DNA of 64,000 nucleotides from Poa pratensis (lineage: Eukaryota; Streptophyta; Magnoliopsida; Poales; Poaceae). The translations under genes were made by a program, and so were the position numbers. The notes below the pieces were generated by a model. It saw only the letters and a list, made by a program, of their open reading frames with translations. It ran no database searches and had not been told where the DNA came from. Location: contig CAMZMU010000048.1 of NCBI GenBank assembly GCA_947311845.1, positions 19,334,693 through 19,398,692 of the forward strand, written 5' to 3'. How positions within the stretch are numbered: the stretch's first letter is position 1; each line of letters opens with the position of its first letter. Positions 59,003 to 64,000 of the stretch are shown piece by piece.

Positions 59003-59462
59003 TATATAGTCCCAAATCAACGCCCCTTGCCTCCTCTTTCCATCCCACACAGCCACCAGAGCCCTAGGCTCTCACGTCGATCCAATCTCGCGGAGCTCCG
59101 CGAGGCCGCCGCTGGATGCCGCCCCGGTTCCGGACGACTCCGTCCACGAGAGGAAGAACTGCTGCGCCATAATGATCAAGAGGAGGAGCAGGACTGATAC
59201 GAGGAACCAGAAGCTTGAGCCATCAACCTCACACAGCGCAGTCTGCATCTTCTTCAACTCGGTTCATCAAGTTCATCGGACGATTACGTCATACTCGGTG
59301 AGAACCAGCGAATTTCCTTTGCACCCTCACACTTCACACGCATATACCTATCCGGTAGACATGGGTTCCGGCTTTAGAGTTCTAGTTTACCGTGTGGCCG
59401 TAGATCCAAGGCCGTCTGATGGCAGTGGCATGTTAGGCTGCCTCTCACACGTTGGATCTTCG
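59003..59462 (+). CDS. Possible small gene or gene fragment with its own TATA box
   Basis: TATATAG at 59003-59009 is followed by an untranslated leader and, from an ATG at 59172, a 97-residue frame (MIKRRSRTDTRNQK...). The same frame is open upstream to about 59075 (ARPPLDAAPVPDDSVHERKNC), which looks more coding-like than what follows. CATACTCG/GTGAGAAC at about 59298 is a good splice donor, so the true exon may end there. I recognise no family and call it only because of the promoter and donor. Confidence 0.2.
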
Positions 59463-59601
59463 TGATTCCTACATAGAAAACCTCCCTTATGACCATAGCA
59501 ATCCAGCCGTAGAGTTTGTTCTTGTATGCCTATGTTAGTTTACAAAATTAACTTAAAAGCATGTACGCATTCGACCCAAATTCAATACTAATTGAACTTG
59601 G

Positions 59602-59610
59602 TACATTGTT
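59602..59610. repeat. Target site duplication of the MULE, left copy
   Basis: TACATTGTT is identical to 63536-63544. Nine bases is the standard length for Mutator-like elements. Confidence 0.7.
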
Positions 59611-59854
59611 GGGAAAAGCTAAGGAAAGGCGCCGCTGCGGAGACGCTCGCGTGCGGCGCGCGGAGATTTGTGAAAGAAATCACGTGGACGTCGTGTCCGT
59701 CTCACTCGCGTGTCGCGTGTCAGGGTATCACGCACGGCGCACGTCTCCGGTTCGTGTAGATAAGGTTTCGCTACGGGTCCACTCGTCAGTCACACTTGCT
59801 CATTTCAGGATTTTTTGCCGCACGCCTCATTTCCGTTCCCTTGCGCCGCCCGGG

Positions 59855-60357
59855 GGCGACCTGGTGACGCCGTGGCTGCGAGCCCTGCCGCTGGCGCCGG
59901 AGTTCCACCCCACGGACGCCGAGTTCGCCGACCCCGTCGCCTACATCCTCAAGATCGAGCCCGCTGCCGCGCCCTTCGGCATCTGCAAGGTCGTCCCGCC
60001 CTGCACCCAGCCGCCCCGCAACACCACCCTCGCCAACCTCGCCCGCTCCTTCCCCGCCTGCCACCAGTACGTCGGCGGCCTCATCAGCGCCCGGCCATCC
60101 AGACCGTCTGGCTCTCCGCGTTTCGCTACACGCTCTCCCAGTTCGAAGCCCGGGCCGCCGCCGCGCGCAGGCCGCTCCTCGCCCGCCTCGGCGTCCCCGC
60201 CTCCCGCCACAACCACCTCTCCCCGCTCGACCACGAGGCGCTCTTCTCCTCCCCCTCCTCCTCCACCTCCCGCGTGGCCCACCACCCCGCGCGGCACGTC
60301 GGCGAGACGGCCTGGAACATGCGCGCCGCCGCCAGGAGCCCCGGCTCGCTGCTGTGA
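59855..60357 (+). pseudogene. Fragment of a JmjN/JmjC histone demethylase gene (JMJ705/REF6/ELF6-like), first exon only
   Basis: Coding signal starts at GDLVTPWLRALPLAPEFHPT, a JmjN domain: DAEFADPVAYILKIEPAAAP, then FGICKVVPPCTQPPRNTTLA. After a one-base C loss near 60092 it continues QTVWLSAFRYTLSQFEA, SRHNHLSPLDHEALF and HVGETAWNMRAAARSPGSLL, and ends at CTGCT/GTGAGC, which fits a natural exon donor. Proteins of this group remove methyl groups from H3K27 in plants, but the catalytic JmjC domain and zinc fingers are absent here, and so is a native start codon. An open frame from 59561 runs through the MULE end into the JmjN domain. This is a captured piece, not a working gene. Confidence 0.7.
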
Positions 60358-60360
60358 GCG

Positions 60361-60555
60361 CAGTCCGGTGGTTCCTCGCCGACCCACCACCTCGCCGCCG
60401 CTACTCCGCTCCCGGGTGAATCCGCCGCTGCCGCTGTTTCGCTCCCCTCACTCTCTCTCCACCTCTCTGTACACCTCTCCCCAAGCTGCTAGTGATTCGC
60501 AGTTCCTCGACGATGCGAGCGCACTCCGGCGGTTCCTCGCCGAGCCATCACCTCG
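60361..60555. repeat. Direct repeat of 34 bases, spaced 161 bases
   Basis: CAGTCCGGTGGTTCCTCGCC at 60361 and CACTCCGGCGGTTCCTCGCC at 60522 begin two 34-base copies that differ at four or five places and end CACCTCG. They follow the JMJ fragment and lie in a CT-rich, leader-like sequence. Confidence 0.7.
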
Positions 60556-60894
60556 TGTTCGCTTCTCCTTCTGTGGTTTGTCCGCCACCGCCCGACATCT
60601 TCATTTCTGCTGTTAGGGATCCGTTTTTAGGTTGCTCGGTGTGGTGGGATTTCAAATCGGGAGAGCATCGCCATGTGCGTCAAAGAGATGTTGCGCTTTC
60701 CAGGCGTTTCGTTGCTTATGTTGCCGATTTGTGGTGGCTGATGCGATTTTTAGGTTGATTTTGTTAGGGTATCTGTTTTTGAACTGGGCTTTTCCAAGCC
60801 GATACAGTTTATGTTTGTGCTAGGCATTTGCGATTGTATGCTTAAATTAGTCAGTGTAGATGATTAACCATGTCCATGGGGTGTACTTTTGGTT

Positions 60895-62690
60895 AGGTTG
60901 GCCCAAGGTCTGTGCTTCAGTTTGCTAGAACAGGATGATATATATGTGTTCCTGCTGCTGATGGATGATGGTAGTGTAGTAGTCCTATATTATGTTGTTG
61001 TCCTGGTAGCTACCAGAAATCTTATAGATGTCATGTTTTAACATGTCAGTTGTGTTATCTATATATGACAGCTAGCTTGCTTTAACCTGGTGGCTACCTG
61101 TTTTTCGTGTTTAACTTGCTAATATTTAACCTGATAGTTAGCACCAATTAACTTGGTATATTTCTTGAAATAACCTGGTAGGTCTCATGAACATCTTTGC
61201 AAAGATGATTTTAACATTCATGAATTTCACTAAAGATGAATTTGATAGCTACAGGAACTAAATTGATGGCTAGCATAAAACAATTTGGTAACCAGAGTTG
61301 AATTAACATGCTACTTACAGTGAAACAAAAAAAAATCGGACACCATTGATGTTATGTGTGTGCTTAAATTTGCTAGAACATGATAGTTTATGTGTGTTCC
61401 TGGTGATGATGGATGATGGTAGTGCTGTCCTGATGTTTTTATGGTTTTTGTTCAGTGGTTGATATGTACAGTAATAGATGTTTTTGAGAGCAGCACAACA
61501 TGCCGGACACCATCGATGAGTATTATGTGTGCCCGATATCCGTTGTGGCTTGTCATGTGTTTTTCTTATGTGTGTTGTTTGTGGTATATTTGATTTATGT
61601 TTTTTCCGCATGCAGTGGCTATTGTGATGGCTAGGAGGAAGGGCAGCCGGAACAAAGTAGCTGGAAGAGGTGTAAAGTGAGTTGTTTGGCTGCCATTTTT
61701 TTGGTAGCTGTGTTTTTATAATCTGGTAGTTGTGTATGAAAAATATTGTGGCTATGTACCCAAATCATTGTAGCTGTAGTACAATCTAAGCCAAAATATT
61801 GTGTGGCTATGTACCTTACTGTGATGGCTGAATAGTTTAGTACCTTGAATTCTCCTGAAAAATCGGCAACAACAAATATATCATGTATTTTGTGTGGCAG
61901 GGGGTTGATGGACATAGCCTATGTTGCCACATCATTCATGTTGTCCCCTTCAGCTTTACGTGACTTTGAACACTTGATTCTCCCATGTTTTTTCCTGGCA
62001 GCTAGCATGAATCAATAAGGCAGCTACACTGGATTAACCCGATAGCTAGCATGTTTAACCTGGCAGATGTTCTGGATTAATCTGATAGCTAGCATATTTT
62101 TAGCTGGTAGCTAGTTTTTCTAAATTAACTAGTAAATATTTAACCTGATAGCTAGCATCAATGAACTTGGTAGGCCCCTTGAAATAACATGGTAGGTAGC
62201 ATGAACATCTTGCAACGATTTAAGACGGATATATAACATGAATTAAACTAGTTCCAGTTGTATTTCATTTACGTGACTTGCTAGCTCGAATTAACCGTGT
62301 ACCTGAAATCGACTAGCAATGATTAGCTTCAATGAAAACTGGTTGCTGTAATAAATTAACCTTATGGATGGCTGTTGAATTAGCTAGCATGAATCATCTT
62401 TCACAATTTATCATGGTTAGAGTGCATGCGTTATCTTAAAAGGACCCTGATAACTATCATTAACTAACCTGGTAGCTGTTTTGAATCAACCTCATAGGCT
62501 CATAGCTACCATGAACTAACCTGGTATCTGTATTGAAAAAACCTCATAGCTATATTTAAATTAACTTCATAGCTATTTTTCAAAAATAGACTAGCAACGA
62601 TAAACCCGATAGTTAGCTTCATTGAACCTGATAGCTTGAATGAATTAATCTGATATGTATTTGTTTGAGTTAGCTAGCATGGATTTTTTT
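60895..62690. repeat. Degenerate GATAGCTAGC repeat field inside the MULE
   Basis: More than thirty loose copies of a motif around AACCTGGTAGCTAGCATGAA occur at irregular 20- to 60-base spacing. Larger duplications are also present: 61128-61215 resembles 62135-62225 and 60922-60985 resembles 61360-61425. The words are all in the plus orientation. It looks like an old amplified array rather than a coding region. Confidence 0.7.
61619..61679 (+). other. Short exon-like block in the MULE
   Basis: After TTCCGCATGCAG (acceptor-like) the sequence has ATGGCTAGGAGGAAGGGC and reads MARRKGSRNKVAGRGVK up to AAA/GTGAGTT, a good donor at about 61676. TTTGTGTGGCAG at about 61901 could be the next acceptor. 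The peptide is basic and not recognised. It may be the remnant of a MULE gene. Confidence 0.3.
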
Positions 62691-63535
62691 GACGATTTAA
62701 TTGAGATGGCATTGACCGAAATGGCCAGATTCAGTCCATCAGGGGATAAATGTTCATCATTGTCCATTTTGTTCTTGTAATTTTTTTGCAATGCAGAGAT
62801 TTTTTAGTGTTACTAATTTGAAATTTTTTCTATTTGCAACAGTGGTGAATCAAGTACCATGCCGTAGAAGGTTTTCACTAAAGAATACATCAAGTTATGC
62901 TGTGCAAGGTTGTGACCAACGAAATCAAGTTCGGGTTATCTAGATGTCTGTTAGTGCTATATGCATAACTATTTTCTTAGCATATTGATTCCTGTAAGTT
63001 TCTTAACCTACTGGAACTAGATGGTAATCGTGTGTGTGGAGAACAAGATTTACTAGTTACTGTTGGATCAAAACATGATCTACTAGTTCTGTTCCCCTAT
63101 GGTTGTGTTTATTTTGCTTGGGGAAAGTTTTTCCCATGTGATCAAGTTTTGGTATGATGGTTTCATGTCATCTCTTTGTGAGCTGACATTTTTTATTATC
63201 TGGGGTGTGATTCAGATGGTTTTGATCATGGGGAGAAGTCGATGTTCATAAGATTTTAGGAAGTACATACTGTCAAACTAGCTAGAAGAGGAAGATGCAC
63301 GTATGGTGTTAGGTCTTTTTACTCGCGAGTGTGCAGGACAAATCTAGTTTCTGGGATATTTTGCGTCAATCTAGTTAATTGGGCTGGAAATTTATGTTGG
63401 GCTCTATGCGCGGCCAAGAAACCTTGCGGGTCACGCTCACGCGCGGTGGCGCGCTCGCTCGCGCGAGGAAAGTCCTTCGATCGTTGACCGCCGCTCGGGA
63501 AAGCGTTTCAGCGGCGCCGCTACATAGTTCTGTCC

Positions 63536-64000
63536 TACATTGTTTGGACGTACGTAGTTTCATTCTTGATATTTGTATATACTCAGTTTACTGTTTGCAT
63601 GTAGTTAATCTGTAGGTTTGTCTAGTGCAGTAGTAGCATGTTTAATTGTTTACGGTCGCATGTTCAGCTATAGATTCTTGAGTAGAAGTTTATAATGTTG
63701 TCACTGATCTCTATATAGTGTTGCTGTTGATTAGTTGATACGGTTTAGCTTTTTCTGTAACTATGTTGTTTCTGCTGTTTTTGTTATCTAGAAGATTGGT
63801 CTTTTGTTGTTATACTAGGTTCAGTTTGTGTCTTCCTTCTAGATAGGTATATTTGTTGTTAGCTACTCATGTTTAGCCTACATTAGTGTTTCCATGTTTA
63901 TTCCATGCTTAGTACTGTTTTGTGGTGACCATGCTTGTTCTAGCACATGATAGTTGTTGCAGTACTTTGTTGTCACATGAGAAACAGTAGACTTGCTAGT
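63536..64000. other. Right MULE flank, no gene seen
   Basis: It starts with the right target duplication TACATTGTT (63536-63544). The remaining sequence is T-rich with TGTTTAGC-like words and no coding frame. Confidence 0.5.

Larger units (their letters stand above)
59611..63535. mobile_element. Mutator-like element carrying a JMJ gene fragment (Pack-MULE candidate)
   Basis: The element is 3925 bp. The terminal 27 bases (59611-59637, and 63509-63535 reversed) align without gaps at 20 of 27 positions, both ending in GGCGCCGCTG, and both ends are followed by a further 100 or more GC-rich bases. TACATTGTT flanks both sides as a 9-bp duplication. No transposase was recognised. Inside are a JmjN/JmjC-type gene fragment (59855-60357), a repeat-rich middle (60895-62690) and a short spliced-looking frame near 61628. 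Capture of host gene fragments by non-autonomous MULEs is well known in grasses. Part of the end match comes from the palindrome AGCGGCGCCGCT, which lowers certainty slightly. Confidence 0.62.

Overview
The window looks like nuclear DNA of a large-genome grass, most likely a Triticeae species (wheat, Aegilops, barley or rye). The reasons are spliced plant genes with GT-AG introns (40S ribosomal protein S18, NAD-type glutamate dehydrogenase), Gypsy LTRs opening with TGATACGT, Sirevirus-like Copia elements, a tRNA-derived SINE, Stowaway- and Tourist-like MITEs and a Mutator-like element. No organelle, bacterial or CRISPR features were seen. I did not try to separate the possible species.

Layout. 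Positions 1-41,990 are one retrotransposon nest. Reading from the outermost host inward: N1, a Copia element on the minus strand (39563-41990); N2, a plus-strand Athila-type Gypsy element (27147-39562) that also carries a nearly full-length LINE (30949-37780); N3, a minus-strand Gypsy LTR piece (26362-27146); N4, a plus-strand Gypsy element without reverse transcriptase (19293-26361); N5, a minus-strand Gypsy element with gag, protease, RT, RNase H and the start of integrase (1038-19292); N6, a minus-strand Sirevirus-like element (2849-15646) that splits N5 between protease and RT and has a 5-bp target duplication; N7, a plus-strand element (about 10250-13629) that interrupts the 5' LTR of N6. 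A separate LTR (1-1037, called N6b) cuts N5 inside integrase.

Positions 42,000-64,000 are a gene island. It holds a SINE, RPS18 (42900-44390), GDH (48589-51578), two tandem GNAT acetyltransferase genes on the minus strand (51927-53397), a second SINE, a Tourist-like MITE, a cassette of two small genes surrounded by copies of a CGCACACGG-type motif (55410-57230), and a Mutator-like element with a 9-bp target duplication (59611-63535). This last element carries a fragment of a JmjN/JmjC histone demethylase gene, so it is a Pack-MULE candidate.

Functionally there is no operon-like logic. RPS18 is a translation housekeeping gene with a classical ribosomal-protein promoter, and GDH is a nitrogen/carbon metabolism enzyme. 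The GNAT pair is convergent with GDH. A striking technical signal runs through the window: nearly every frameshift I traced, in GDH, GNAT, the LINE and the retrotransposons, is a one-base change in a homopolymer run, almost always a loss. Many apparent pseudogenes may therefore be assembly artefacts.
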